From Firm-13 sp037143795 (GTDB lineage: Bacteria > Bacillota > Clostridia > Saccharofermentanales > Saccharofermentanaceae), in NCBI GenBank assembly GCA_037143795.1, contig JBAWXZ010000005.1, forward strand, positions 1-64,000: DNA of 64,000 bases, given 5' to 3'. The stretch's first letter is position 1, and each line of letters opens with the position of its first letter. The notes beneath the pieces are model-generated. The model did not search any database. It had not been told where the DNA came from and saw nothing but the letters and a program-made list of their open reading frames with translations. Positions 1 through 8,747 of this stretch are shown here, piece after piece. The position numbers and the translations under genes were made by a program.

Positions 1-118
1 GATCGATCTTATGTGTTCCCTATATCTTCTTGCTTTTTCTTTTTCATTCAACCGAAAACGACGGAACTATGGTCCGCTGTTATCACTTCAGGACGATACG
101 ATAAAAGGGGTGCAAAAT

Positions 119-910
119 ATGGAATATATTGAGGGCAACAAATTAGCATGGGAAGAAGCCTTTGAAAACAGAAAGCCCAACTGGGGAGACGAGAATTACA
201 AAATTCTAAAGAGCCGGACACTTCCGTTCTTGAATAGCGACACTATCGCTGAATTACAAAGCATCGGCCTGAAAGGCAAAACGATTGCTCAGTTCTGCTG
301 TAATAACGGACGGGATTTGTTGTCTGTTATGCAGCTGGAACCTGCTCATGCCGTTGGTTTTGACATAGCGGAAAATATTATCGAACAGGCGAAAGAAACG
401 GCAAAGAAGATAGAAGAGAATAACTGTGAATTTATTGCCTGCAATGTTATGGAGATAGATGACAGTTACTTTGAAAGTTTTGATTTAATCTTCTTTACCA
501 TTGGTGCTATTACGTGGTTTGAAGATCTGGAACTGCTGTTTGACAAAGGATCCAAGTGCCTGAAGCGCGGTGGAATTATGCTTATAAATGATTTTCATCC
601 ATTCATGAATATGCTTCCTGTGCCAGGGGAAGAAGCATTTGATGCAGACCATGTGAACCAACTCTCATATCCCTATTTTAGAAAAGAACCCTGGATAGAA
701 AATAGCGGGATGCCTTATATTACTCCCGAATATGAATCGAAAACGTTTGTCAGCTTTGCGCATACTTTATCCGATATCATCAATGCAGCTATCCATTCCG
801 GCATGACAATAGTTAAGTTGAATGAGTATAATTACGATGTTGGACTCACAGAGGTTTATGACGGTAAAAATTATCCGCTTTCCTTTATTCTGGTTGCACA
901 AAAATTGTAA
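119..910 (+). CDS. class I SAM-dependent methyltransferase
   Basis: A 263-residue soluble protein with a class I methyltransferase fold. The glycine-rich SAM-binding region is seen as AQFCCNNGRDLLSVMQL followed by the acidic strand end VGFDIAEN, and a later strand reads FDLIFFTIGAITWF. The frame opens upstream at 11, but the ATG at 119 follows an AAAAGGGG ribosome binding site and begins the family-like part, so I start there. The substrate cannot be read from sequence; proteins of this type modify small molecules. It stands alone 67 bases before a GNAT gene on the same strand. Fold assignment is firm, function unknown. Confidence 0.85.
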   Translation: MEYIEGNKLAWEEAFENRKPNWGDENYKILKSRTLPFLNSDTIAELQSIGLKGKTIAQFCCNNGRDLLSVMQLEPAHAVGFDIAENIIEQAKETAKKIEENNCEFIACNVMEIDDSYFESFDLIFFTIGAITWFEDLELLFDKGSKCLKRGGIMLINDFHPFMNMLPVPGEEAFDADHVNQLSYPYFRKEPWIENSGMPYITPEYESKTFVSFAHTLSDIINAAIHSGMTIVKLNEYNYDVGLTEVYDGKNYPLSFILVAQKL

Positions 911-977
911 ATTTACAGGAGCATTTCTTTTGTTTTAAAAAATCATGCTGTTTCCAGTGATTTAAGGAGTAGGACAC

Positions 978-1520
978 ATGGGCTATTTTCATGATATAAA
1001 AACAGACAGATTGTTAATCCGGACACTTGAGATGAAAGATAAGGACGCTTTTTTTCTTTATCGTTCCCTGCCGGAAATATATAAATACCAATCATGGAGA
1101 CCAAGCCGCATCGAAGAAATCGAAGAATTTATTGATAAGAACGTCGCGGTTCGCCCCAATACGCCGGATACCTGGCTGCAGGCAGCTGTTTGCCTGCACG
1201 ACGGGCAAATGATCGGCGACATTGGAATTCACTTTGTTGACGAGGATCAGATTGAGATAGGGTATACACTTTCTCCTGAACATCAGGGTAATGGCTATGC
1301 TTTGGAAGCAGTAAAAGCTGTAATAAATTTCGCCTTTTCCGAGTGGAAGAAACATAGAATCACAGCATCTGTGGATCCCGATAATATACAGTCAATCAAG
1401 CTTCTTGAAAAAATCGGATTTAGAAAAGAAGCCCATTTTATCAGGAGTTTCCGCATGGACCGGAAGTGGTATGACGACTGCATTTACGCTATGCTCGAAG
1501 ATGAGCGGCAAAATGTATGA
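978..1520 (+). CDS. GNAT family N-acetyltransferase (RimJ/RimL type)
   Basis: A 180-residue acetyltransferase. The opening TDRLLIRTLEMKDKDAFF is typical of RimJ/RimL-like GNATs. The acetyl-CoA pyrophosphate loop is seen as HQGNGYALEAVKAVI, followed by a beta-bulge strand and the KLLEKIGFRKEA motif near the C-terminus. It would transfer acetyl from acetyl-CoA to an amine, either a protein N-terminus or a small molecule. The ATG at 978 has a TAAGGAG site. The roughly 230 bases after it, up to the ABC genes, hold no convincing gene. Confidence 0.9.
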   Translation: MGYFHDIKTDRLLIRTLEMKDKDAFFLYRSLPEIYKYQSWRPSRIEEIEEFIDKNVAVRPNTPDTWLQAAVCLHDGQMIGDIGIHFVDEDQIEIGYTLSPEHQGNGYALEAVKAVINFAFSEWKKHRITASVDPDNIQSIKLLEKIGFRKEAHFIRSFRMDRKWYDDCIYAMLEDERQNV

Positions 1521-1754
1521 CTGCTGCGATGAGCGGTACCTTTTCAAAAAGTATCGATATTATGAAAAGGAACGGCGGCATCTGGCTTATTCCGTAAAAA
1601 ATCCAAATCGGACCAGCAATCATAAATCAGCAAATGAACGAAAGTGAGTATATAATTAACTCTAAAAGTAATGCGTTAAAAAGTCGCTCGTATGGTAAAA
1701 CTGCCGCGTGAATAATCAAAGGAACTATTCGGATTTATTTTGGAGGATATCCAT

Positions 1755-2618
1755 ATGAGTAATGCTTTGGAGGTACAAAATCTCCATAAAACCTACAGCG
1801 ATTTTACGCTGGACGGAGTGTCTTTTACATTGCCCGCAGGAAATATTATGGGTTTTGTCGGGCAAAACGGCGCGGGTAAAACGACAACTATCCGGTGCAT
1901 CCTGAACATGGCGGTGAGGGATGGCGGTGAGATTAAAGTCTTCGGGTTGGACAATGTGCGCGATGAGCTCGCGGTCAAGCAGGAACTGGCCGCCGTGTTC
2001 GATGAAAGCTTCTTTGTCGAATCGTGGCGTGTGCGTGAAGTGGAAAAAATCATAAGAGGGTTTTACAGTAAATGGGACAGCAGGCTGTACGGCGATTATC
2101 TCGGAAAATTCGAGCTTTCACCTGACAAACGGGTGAAAGAATTATCGCGGGGCATGAAATTAAAGCTCATGCTGGCGATGGCTATGTCCCACGGCGCGAA
2201 GCTGCTGATTCTGGACGAGCCTACCAGCGGACTTGACCCGGTTGCCCGCGATGGTTTGCTGGATATTCTGCGGGAATATGTAGCGGACGGGGAAAAAAGT
2301 GTGTTCTTTTCCACACATATCACGTCCGATCTGGAGAGGATCGCCGACTACATCACATTGATCGACCACGGGAGGATATTCTATACCGGTACCAGGGATA
2401 GCCTGTTGGAGCATTTCCGTATTGTTAAAGGAAATAAAACGGATTTGACTGACCCGCTGAAAAGGAAGCTCATAGGCTTGTCGGTGACATCCGCTGGATT
2501 TGCCGGAATGCTGCCGGTCTCTGAGATGAAAGGGCTGCCAGGCCAAATAGCATCGGAACAACCGGCCATTGATGAAATTCTGGTCTATATCAGCAAAGGG
2601 GGGGCAGCTCATGAATAG
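1755..2618 (+). CDS. ABC transporter ATP-binding protein (YtrB-like)
   Basis: A 287-residue ABC ATPase. Walker A is GQNGAGKTT, Walker B is LLILDEPTSGLD, the H-loop is FFSTH, and the signature is the variant LSRGM rather than LSGGQ, as is common in YtrB-like exporters. A TTG-started extension exists at 1740, but GGAGG at 1742-1746 lies inside it and serves the ATG at 1755. The stop overlaps the permease start by 8 bases, so the two subunits are translationally coupled. Probable role: export or sensing of a peptide or lipid-active compound. No GntR-type regulator, usual for Ytr systems, is present just upstream. Confidence 0.9.
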   Translation: MSNALEVQNLHKTYSDFTLDGVSFTLPAGNIMGFVGQNGAGKTTTIRCILNMAVRDGGEIKVFGLDNVRDELAVKQELAAVFDESFFVESWRVREVEKIIRGFYSKWDSRLYGDYLGKFELSPDKRVKELSRGMKLKLMLAMAMSHGAKLLILDEPTSGLDPVARDGLLDILREYVADGEKSVFFSTHITSDLERIADYITLIDHGRIFYTGTRDSLLEHFRIVKGNKTDLTDPLKRKLIGLSVTSAGFAGMLPVSEMKGLPGQIASEQPAIDEILVYISKGGAAHE

Positions 2619-3270
2619 AATTCTGAACGCTGCAAAACTCGATTTCTACGCTGCCCGATCATCCCTGATGCTGTCGGCTCTCATGTTCATCCTGGCAATC
2701 GCCATTGGTGCGGCGACCAAACAGCCGATGATCACGATGGTTCTTGTTATGGTATTCGCCACATATTCAGGCGGGACGGTCTTCTCCACGCATGAGAAGA
2801 ATCACGGCGACAAACTATACGGTATTCTGCCGCTCAAAAAAACCGAGATGATCGCGGGCCGGTATTTGTACGCACTGGTCATCTCCATACCAAGTATCGT
2901 GATTGCGGGCGTACTTGGCCGGGCTATTGCAGGCATTCTCAATATAACGGTCGATTCCGCTACATTTTGGATCGCACTGGCGCTTGCGTTTGTCTATTAC
3001 TGCTTCTCAGTGGGCGTTTCTTACCCGATTTATTTCAAGTTCACTTTCGCAAAGGCTTACATTTTTACGATGCTGCCCCTGTATCTGGTTGTGCTTGCAG
3101 TTATGCTCATTACCCGCAAGTCGAATTATTTGAATAATTTGAGCCAATTTATTAATTTTTTCAATAATAGAACGTATCTGGCGCCAATACTCGGCATTGT
3201 GGGCGGGCTTCTGCTGCTTGTTGTATCCATGTGGATTTCGAACCTGATTTATAAGAGAAAAGAAATCTAA
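2611..3270 (+). CDS. ABC-2 type transporter permease
   Basis: A 219-residue membrane protein with about six hydrophobic segments, of the ABC-2 permease type found with YtrB/PmtA-like ATPases. The N-terminus MNRILNAAKLDFYAARSS is typical of that family, and the tail NLIYKRKEI is positively charged. The ATG at 2611 overlaps the end of the ATPase gene and has a GGGGGG-type ribosome binding site. Together with the ATPase it should form one exporter. Substrate unknown. Confidence 0.85.
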   Translation: MNRILNAAKLDFYAARSSLMLSALMFILAIAIGAATKQPMITMVLVMVFATYSGGTVFSTHEKNHGDKLYGILPLKKTEMIAGRYLYALVISIPSIVIAGVLGRAIAGILNITVDSATFWIALALAFVYYCFSVGVSYPIYFKFTFAKAYIFTMLPLYLVVLAVMLITRKSNYLNNLSQFINFFNNRTYLAPILGIVGGLLLLVVSMWISNLIYKRKEI

Positions 3271-3321
3271 GGAGTAGTCGTTCTAAATAGCTTTTCATGA
3301 AAAAAAGGAGATTCGATTGAA

Positions 3322-3765
3322 GTGAATAACAAAGAAGAATCTGATGAATTGCCGGTCGACGGATCCCGTGACGCAGGACCTTTTTACCATGGCACAAAAG
3401 CCGACTTGAAGCCGGGGGACTTGTTGGAACCCAATTTCAGCTCAAACTACGGCGCACGGAAGAAGGCTAATTTTATCTACCTGACTGCGACACTCGATGC
3501 GGCTAAGTGGGGAGCGGAACTTGCAGTGGGTGACGGACCCGGTCGGATTTATCAGGTGGAACCGACTGGAATGATCGAGAATGACCCCAATCTGACAGAT
3601 AAAAAGTTCCCGGGGAACCCGACCCGATCCTATCGCACCCGGCAGCCGCTGCGGGTACTGGGCGAAGTCCTGGATTGGGAGGTGCACTCCCCGGAGGTGC
3701 TTCAGAATATGCGGGATCACATTGAAGAGATTACGCGTCTTGGCATCGAGGCGATTAATGAATGA
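3322..3765 (+). CDS. arr: NAD(+)--rifampin ADP-ribosyltransferase
   Basis: A 147-residue enzyme that inactivates rifamycins by moving ADP-ribose from NAD to the antibiotic. The match to the Arr family is seen across the whole length: FYHGTKADLKPGDLLEP, SNYG, NFIYLTATLDAAKWGAEL, GRIYQVEPTG, PNLTDKKFPGNPTRSYR and PLRVLGEVLDW. The family catalytic residues (His of YHGTK, Tyr of IYLTAT, Asp of LTDKKF) are all present, so it should be active. The start is GTG with AAAGGAG 11 bases upstream. It is a single gene between an exporter pair and an SDR, with no mobile element beside it, so it looks like a resident gene of environmental origin. Confidence 0.95.
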   Translation: MNNKEESDELPVDGSRDAGPFYHGTKADLKPGDLLEPNFSSNYGARKKANFIYLTATLDAAKWGAELAVGDGPGRIYQVEPTGMIENDPNLTDKKFPGNPTRSYRTRQPLRVLGEVLDWEVHSPEVLQNMRDHIEEITRLGIEAINE

Positions 3766-3866
3766 AAGACTGATACATGATGATCTGAGGGTATGATGGT
3801 TTGCGGATCCGGAGTTTTAAGCTTTTGAGGTATCAAGCCTGGAAACAAAGTAATGGAGGACTGTTT

Positions 3867-4655
3867 ATGAAAAATGTTGTAATAACCGGAAGTACACGCG
3901 GCATTGGGTTTGCCATGGCAAGGGAGTTTCTGCAGGCCGGATGTAATGTTACGCTGTCCGGCAGAGGCAGGACACTGGCGGATACAGTAATTACTTCACT
4001 GGCACCTTTTGCGGGCAAATACATCTATGTCCAATGCAATGTCCATGAAAAAGCAGGCCTGCTTAACCTCTGGAATGTTTCATTGGGTCAATGGGGCGGG
4101 ATTGATATCTGGATCAATAACGCAGGTCAGAATGCGCCGCATATGTTTTCCTGGGAAACGGGCGAAGCTTACACAGAAAACATCATAAGGACAAATATTG
4201 CCGGCATGATATATGGTTCGCAGGTTGCGGCAGCCGGGATGATCCAACAAGGGCACGGCGCAATATACAGCATGGAGGGCCTTGGCTCCAACAATATGAT
4301 ACAGGTCAAAACAATATTGTACGGTACGACAAAGCACGCATTAACATACTTTATGAAAGGGCTTGCCAGGGAACTGGAAGGTACCGGTGTAATAGCGGGA
4401 CGGTTATCGCCGGGAATGATGCTGACTGATTTCATCACAAAAACGCCGGACGGAGATCGTTCAGAAGTCATGTCGGACGAAAGGTTCAAAAAGCTGTTTA
4501 ACATATTGGCAGACAAACCTGAAACGGTTGCCGGATTTTTTGTACCAAGAATGCTCAGCAACACCAAAAACAACGCTCAAATCGCCTGGCTGACAAACAG
4601 GAAGGCTGCATGGCGTTTTATTACAGCAGGTTTCCGCAAAGACAAACTGATTTAG
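3867..4655 (+). CDS. SDR family oxidoreductase
   Basis: A 262-residue short-chain dehydrogenase/reductase. The Rossmann motif ITGSTRGIGFAMA is at the N-terminus, with the NNAGQN motif around residue 80. The Ser/Tyr/Lys positions come from SMEGLGSNN and YGTTKHALTYF (catalytic YxxxK). It uses NAD(P)H to oxidise or reduce an alcohol or carbonyl; the substrate is unknown. The frame is open from 3801, but the ATG at 3867 follows AATGGAGGA and starts exactly at the Rossmann strand. Confidence 0.9.
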   Translation: MKNVVITGSTRGIGFAMAREFLQAGCNVTLSGRGRTLADTVITSLAPFAGKYIYVQCNVHEKAGLLNLWNVSLGQWGGIDIWINNAGQNAPHMFSWETGEAYTENIIRTNIAGMIYGSQVAAAGMIQQGHGAIYSMEGLGSNNMIQVKTILYGTTKHALTYFMKGLARELEGTGVIAGRLSPGMMLTDFITKTPDGDRSEVMSDERFKKLFNILADKPETVAGFFVPRMLSNTKNNAQIAWLTNRKAAWRFITAGFRKDKLI

Positions 4656-4677
4656 GACATTGGCAGGGAGATTAAAA

Positions 4678-5136
4678 GTGAACAAAATTATTGATATTTT
4701 ATTCCCCAAAACAGCGGACAACAACTATAAAGGCAGTAAATTTGCATTATGGGTGTTCACTATTTTAGCTATTGTCAGCCTTGTCAGAAGTCTCATTCAT
4801 TTTCTGGCTCCGGATGGCGGAGCAGGTTCAATTGCGGGATTGGATTTGTCAAAGGGTGCAGAAAATATTATTTTTTCGTTCGGGTTATGGGGGCTTTCCC
4901 AGTTGATTTATGCTTTCATTCAACTACTGGTTGCATTCAGATACAGGGCGCTCATTCCGCTGTTCTATGTGATTTTGTTGTTGGAAACACTCGGCAGAAT
5001 GTTAATTGGGAAAATCAAAATCCCGGTTCTACTGCATGGAACCCCTCCCGGAGGAATTGCGAATTATATTATGATACCATTAGTTATAATTATGTTTATT
5101 TTAAGCATAAAGACACAGAAAAAGAAAAGTATATGA
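4678..5136 (+). CDS. hypothetical four-helix membrane protein
   Basis: A 152-residue protein with about four predicted transmembrane segments (for example FALWVFTILAIVSLV, IIFSFGLWGLSQLIYAFIQ and the C-terminal IMIPLVIIMFILSI) ending in a basic KTQKKKSI tail. I do not recognise the family. The GTG at 4678 is preceded by AGGGAG; the TTG at 4660 in the same frame lacks a site. It follows the SDR by 22 bases and may be cotranscribed. Confidence 0.7.
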   Translation: MNKIIDILFPKTADNNYKGSKFALWVFTILAIVSLVRSLIHFLAPDGGAGSIAGLDLSKGAENIIFSFGLWGLSQLIYAFIQLLVAFRYRALIPLFYVILLLETLGRMLIGKIKIPVLLHGTPPGGIANYIMIPLVIIMFILSIKTQKKKSI

Positions 5137-5249
5137 TTCGAATTTTCTTTTCTCATGGGGCTTTTGAATAACGGATGGTTTTTTCATACATAAAAAAGAC
5201 CAGTTGCTTAAGTTGGAAAACATTATGGTATGAGGTTTTTTTGTGGAAA

Positions 5250-5615
5250 ATGAAATTTAAAAACTGGAAGGTATCAAGAATAAAAATTCATTGGGAGGAA
5301 GAAGGATCCAAAATCGTCGTGGATGAAAGCGACGGTGAATTGGCGTATCCGATGATTATCAGAGAACAGCCGTATATTTTAATTACAGATATGTTAAACA
5401 GGCTTGCGCGTGAAGAAAGAGATCCAGTTAAGGAAAAGGTTCTCAGAGTCATGGGGCAGGCAGCTGCTACTCCCCATGTGAAATGGCATGCCTTGATTGC
5501 TTCCGAATATGCAATAACTTTGATAAATTTACTGTACCCCAAGGATTTTGATGAGGCCAGAAAAGAGAGGGAATGGCAGATTGATTTACTGCAAAGTATC
5601 TGGCTTTTATATTGA
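5250..5615 (+). CDS. Imm-5-like putative immunity protein, C-terminal half only
   Basis: About 121 residues from the ATG at 5250; the frame is open from an ATG at 5175. The last 65 residues (VLRVMGQAAATPHVKWHAL, then SEYAITLINLLYPKDFDEA and EREWQIDLL) align with the next gene (ALRTAGQAVGTGHMREHAM, SDYAVKTINLKYPNDM, EREWQI). The N-terminal half does not match the paralogue's helical region, so this copy may be truncated or chimeric. No clear ribosome binding site precedes either start. Imm-5-like proteins are predicted immunity proteins from comparative genomics; no toxin gene is next to it. Confidence 0.65.
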   Translation: MKFKNWKVSRIKIHWEEEGSKIVVDESDGELAYPMIIREQPYILITDMLNRLAREERDPVKEKVLRVMGQAAATPHVKWHALIASEYAITLINLLYPKDFDEARKEREWQIDLLQSIWLLY

Positions 5616-5675
5616 ATGAGCATAACCCGACCTGTTATATGTTACGATAATTCACAATTGGAAATGGAGATTGTA

Positions 5676-6143
5676 ATGCCGACGAAAGTAAAAATTAAAA
5701 TCGATGACATTTCTGAACTTCGTGCTTCGCTCGATGCAATTTATGAGGGAAAAACGCAAACTCAGCTGGCGCAATGGGCACTAAATCTTGCTGAACACAT
5801 TTTAGCAACTGCTGGATACGATTATGAAACTGACCAGGTTATTCAAGCGGGCTTCACTGCAAACAAAAAATGGCAGTATGGAGAAGCCCGGATGTTTGAC
5901 GTTCGCCAAGCTGGATTTAAGGTACATCAATTGGCAAAAATGTGTAACAACCCTGTTATTCAAGCAGCTTTGCGTACCGCAGGTCAAGCGGTCGGCACTG
6001 GACATATGCGGGAACATGCGATGGTCGCATCTGACTATGCAGTCAAGACAATCAATCTGAAATACCCGAATGATATGAAAGCTGTACAAGCAGAACGCGA
6101 ATGGCAGATTGCCACCCTGATGCGGACGACTGTTTCCAGTTAA
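5676..6143 (+). CDS. Imm-5-like putative immunity protein
   Basis: A 155-residue, mostly helical protein that I place in the Imm-5-like putative immunity family on the basis of the paired motifs LAQWALNLAEHIL, AGQAVGTGHMREHAMVAS and YAVKTINLKYPND with a terminal EREWQI. The ATG at 5676 has GGAGA five bases upstream; a second in-frame ATG lies at 5664. It is a tandem paralogue of the preceding gene and faces the ABC operon on the minus strand. Immunity function is only inferred in the family and no partner toxin is visible here. Confidence 0.75.
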   Translation: MPTKVKIKIDDISELRASLDAIYEGKTQTQLAQWALNLAEHILATAGYDYETDQVIQAGFTANKKWQYGEARMFDVRQAGFKVHQLAKMCNNPVIQAALRTAGQAVGTGHMREHAMVASDYAVKTINLKYPNDMKAVQAEREWQIATLMRTTVSS

Positions 6144-6167
6144 TACAAATAAGTCACTCCTATTTGA

Positions 6168-6938
6168 CTAGGATACTTTGTGTTTATAAGCCATCATAGC
6201 AAAAACATATGCAGCAGCAAGAATACCAAAGCACCAGGCAAGGGCAATCCATATATCGCTGCCGACCGGCCGACCCGACAGCAGCGAGCGGATAGCTTCG
6301 ACTATCGAGGTTACCGGCTGGTTTTCTGCAAAGACGCGGACAACAGGCGGCATTGACTCCGTCGGTACAAACGCCGAACTGATAAAAGGCAGGAAAATAA
6401 GCGGATAGGAAAAGGCGCCTGCACCGTCTACCGTTTTTGCAGACAGTCCGGCAAACACCGCGATCCAGGTCAGGGCCAGGGTAAACAGTGCAAGTATACC
6501 GGCTGCGGCGAGCCAGGAGAGTACACCTGCCGACGAGCGGAAGCCCATCAGCAGCGCCACCAGGATGATGATGACAACCGAAATCGCGTTGGAAACGAGC
6601 GAGGTCAGCACATGCCCCCACAGAACGGTGGAACGTGCAATCGGCATGGAGTGAAACCGCTCAAATATTCCCCGCTGCATATCCATAAACAGGCGGTAAG
6701 CCGTGTAGGATACACCGCTTGCAATCGCTATCAGCAGTATGCCGGGCAACAGGTAATTCACATAGTTATCCGTGCCGGTCCGGATTGCTCCGCCAAACAC
6801 ATAGACGAACAGCAGCATCATCGCGATCGGGGTGATGGTAACCGTAATGATGGTGTCCATGCTGCGAATAATATGGCGCATGGAACGTCCAAGCATCACA
6901 CCCATATCGCTGAAAAAGTATTTCTTCATCGTTTCCAT
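6168..6938 (-). CDS. ABC-2 type permease (DrrB-like)
   Basis: A 256-residue membrane protein of the DrrB/ABC-2 class with about six transmembrane segments. The central ERFHSMPIARSTVLWGHVL and late FLPFISSAFVPTESMP regions are characteristic of drug and polysaccharide exporter permeases. It starts in TAATG overlap with the ATPase stop, with AGGAGG seven bases upstream. With the ATPase it should export a hydrophobic drug or a lipid-linked molecule. It is the last gene of a three-gene minus-strand operon headed by an XRE/pentapeptide regulator. Confidence 0.9.
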   Translation of the reverse strand: METMKKYFFSDMGVMLGRSMRHIIRSMDTIITVTITPIAMMLLFVYVFGGAIRTGTDNYVNYLLPGILLIAIASGVSYTAYRLFMDMQRGIFERFHSMPIARSTVLWGHVLTSLVSNAISVVIIILVALLMGFRSSAGVLSWLAAAGILALFTLALTWIAVFAGLSAKTVDGAGAFSYPLIFLPFISSAFVPTESMPPVVRVFAENQPVTSIVEAIRSLLSGRPVGSDIWIALAWCFGILAAAYVFAMMAYKHKVS

Positions 6939-7705
6939 TACTTTTCCTCCTTTTTACCGATGATTGCGAGGTATATTTCCTCCAGTGTCGGCTGTTTTTC
7001 AACATATTCAACTTTTGCGGGCGGGAACAGTTTTTTTAGTTCCTCGAGAGTGCCGCTGGCGATAATCCTGCCCTCATTCAGGATTGCAATCCGGTCGGCA
7101 AGCTGCTCGGCCTCTTCCAGATACTGCGTAGTCAGGAATACCGTCGTGCCATTATCAGCAAGATCTTTGATGATTTTCCATACCTCAATGCGCGCTTCGG
7201 GGTCAAGCCCGGTGGTCGGCTCATCGAGGAAAATGACCTGCGGTGTTCCGATAAGGCTCATGGCGATGTCGAGCCTGCGGTGCATACCGCCCGAATAAGT
7301 TGATACCCTGTGGCCGGCGGCTTCAATCAGGCCGAAGCGTCCAAGCAGATCGTCCGCAATCCGGTGCGGATTAAGGAGGTGCCGCAGCCTGGCAATCATG
7401 ATAAGGTTTTCGCGCCCGGTCAAAATTTCGTCCACTGCGGCAAACTGCCCGGTCAGGCTGATCGACTGCCGTACATTGACTGGCTTTAACGCAACGTCGA
7501 ATCCGTTTACGGAGGCAGTTCCGCCATCTTGTTTTAAGAGCGTGGTGAGGATTTTGACAATCGTTGTCTTGCCAGCGCCATTGGAGCCAAGCAGGGTGAA
7601 AATACTGCCTCTTTTCACCTGGAAATCCACGCCTGTCAATACAGCCAGGTTTTTATAGGATTTTCTCAATCCTTTCACAGAGATGGCAATATCACTTTGC
7701 GACAT
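6938..7705 (-). CDS. ABC transporter ATP-binding protein (DrrA-like)
   Basis: A 255-residue ATPase of the DrrA class. Walker A is LLGSNGAGKTT, the signature is the variant YSGGMHRRLDIAMSL, Walker B is VIFLDEPTTGLD, and the switch is FLTTQYLEEAEQLADRIAIL, the DrrA form of the H-loop with Gln in place of His. An ATG at 7711 sits only two bases after AGGAGG, so the ATG at 7705 (eight-base spacing) is the better start. It overlaps the permease by one base and follows the regulator by 14 bases. Family members give self-resistance to anthracyclines and other amphiphiles; the substrate here is unknown. Confidence 0.92.
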   Translation of the reverse strand: MSQSDIAISVKGLRKSYKNLAVLTGVDFQVKRGSIFTLLGSNGAGKTTIVKILTTLLKQDGGTASVNGFDVALKPVNVRQSISLTGQFAAVDEILTGRENLIMIARLRHLLNPHRIADDLLGRFGLIEAAGHRVSTYSGGMHRRLDIAMSLIGTPQVIFLDEPTTGLDPEARIEVWKIIKDLADNGTTVFLTTQYLEEAEQLADRIAILNEGRIIASGTLEELKKLFPPAKVEYVEKQPTLEEIYLAIIGKKEEK

Positions 7706-7719
7706 ATTCATGTCCTCCT

Positions 7720-8664
7720 TTATGGTATTAAAGATGAAATACCGGTCATGTCCGCTTTTCCGTTTTTCAAAAAAGCATAGGTCAGCTTATCTGCCTTGCA
7801 GTCAATAAACCGAATCCGTTTCAAACTCTTGTTCTTGAAAAATGTATTAATAAGCGTTGCATTCTTGAATGTCACCCGCGTAAATACGCAGTTTTCAAAA
7901 GAGCAGTCCTCCACAGTGCTATCAAAAACCATATCGGCAATATGCATAGCATTAAAAGAGGTGCGATTCCAAACCGCATCAGTCATGGAATTGTTCTGGA
8001 GGCCACCGGATTTAAATGTTGCTCCGGTAAAATCAGCCCCGGAGAAATCGCTGCCCGTGATATAACTCCCTGAAAATTCAGTTTCTTTGAGGGAGCAGTC
8101 CCTGAATAAATTGCTGATTAAGTATGAATTCTGAATGCGGCTGCTGCTGATGTCGGAGCCCGAAAAGTCACATCTGTCAACGTTATTGCTTTTTAGTAGA
8201 AGTCCCGATAAATCGGACCCGATAAACAGGCAGCGCTGCATGTTGGAGGAACTGAATTTTTCATGCAGGTTATGCAGTCCTGAAAAGTCAGCGTCCGCCC
8301 AGTTCCCGCGGGACATATCCCAGCTAAGCGTATTCCCTGCCTTGCCGGTACGCAGGTTCTGCTTTCCGGATGTCAATTGCATGTCAATCGACGGAGTCAA
8401 TTCAGTCGATTGCATATCCGAAGACTCATTGGATGCCATTTCAGCGGTAACGGACCGGAAGCTTTCTGAAAAATAGTTCAGGTCCACACCAAGAACATCC
8501 GCGAGCCGGTTAAAAGTTATAATGTCCGGCATGGATTCTCCGCGCTCCCACTTTCCGACGGCTTGTGAACTGATTGACAGTTGCTGCGCAAGCTGTGCCT
8601 GAGATAAATTCCTGTCTTTGCGGGCATCAGAGATTTTGTTTCCTATCATTATTGCAGTTAACAT
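7720..8664 (-). CDS. XRE-type regulator fused to pentapeptide repeats
   Basis: A 314-residue protein. Residues 8-65 are a Cro/C1-type helix-turn-helix (LSQAQLAQQLSISSQAVGKWERG, split by the turn), followed by a linker rich in Ser, Met and Thr. From about residue 115 to the end come pentapeptide repeats of the A(D/N)LXX type, such as ADFSG, CDFSGSDISSS, TEFSGSYITGSDFSGADFTGATF. These should fold as a right-handed quadrilateral beta-helix. It heads the operon of the DrrAB-like exporter and is probably its ligand- or damage-sensing regulator. The start has GAGGAAAGG and a good sigma-A promoter (8704-8732). Confidence 0.9.
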   Translation of the reverse strand: MLTAIMIGNKISDARKDRNLSQAQLAQQLSISSQAVGKWERGESMPDIITFNRLADVLGVDLNYFSESFRSVTAEMASNESSDMQSTELTPSIDMQLTSGKQNLRTGKAGNTLSWDMSRGNWADADFSGLHNLHEKFSSSNMQRCLFIGSDLSGLLLKSNNVDRCDFSGSDISSSRIQNSYLISNLFRDCSLKETEFSGSYITGSDFSGADFTGATFKSGGLQNNSMTDAVWNRTSFNAMHIADMVFDSTVEDCSFENCVFTRVTFKNATLINTFFKNKSLKRIRFIDCKADKLTYAFLKNGKADMTGISSLIP

Positions 8665-8703
8665 AATGGATACCTTTCCTCAATTAATTTCATCGACACT
8701 GTT

Positions 8704-8732
8704 ATCTTATCCATGCTCAAATAGGATTTCAA
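8704..8732 (-). promoter_or_regulatory. sigma-A promoter of the XRE/DrrAB operon
   Basis: Read on the minus strand, TTGAAA (8727-8732) and TAAGAT (8704-8709) are separated by exactly 17 bases, about 40 bases before the regulator's ATG. This is a near-consensus housekeeping promoter. Confidence 0.65.
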
Positions 8733-8747
8733 CACAAAACATGAAAC

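Noticed and set aside
1517..1597. 26-codon frame starting in the ATGA overlap of the GNAT stop
   Set aside because: No ribosome binding site of its own, no recognisable motif, and it ends before anything gene-like; probably chance.
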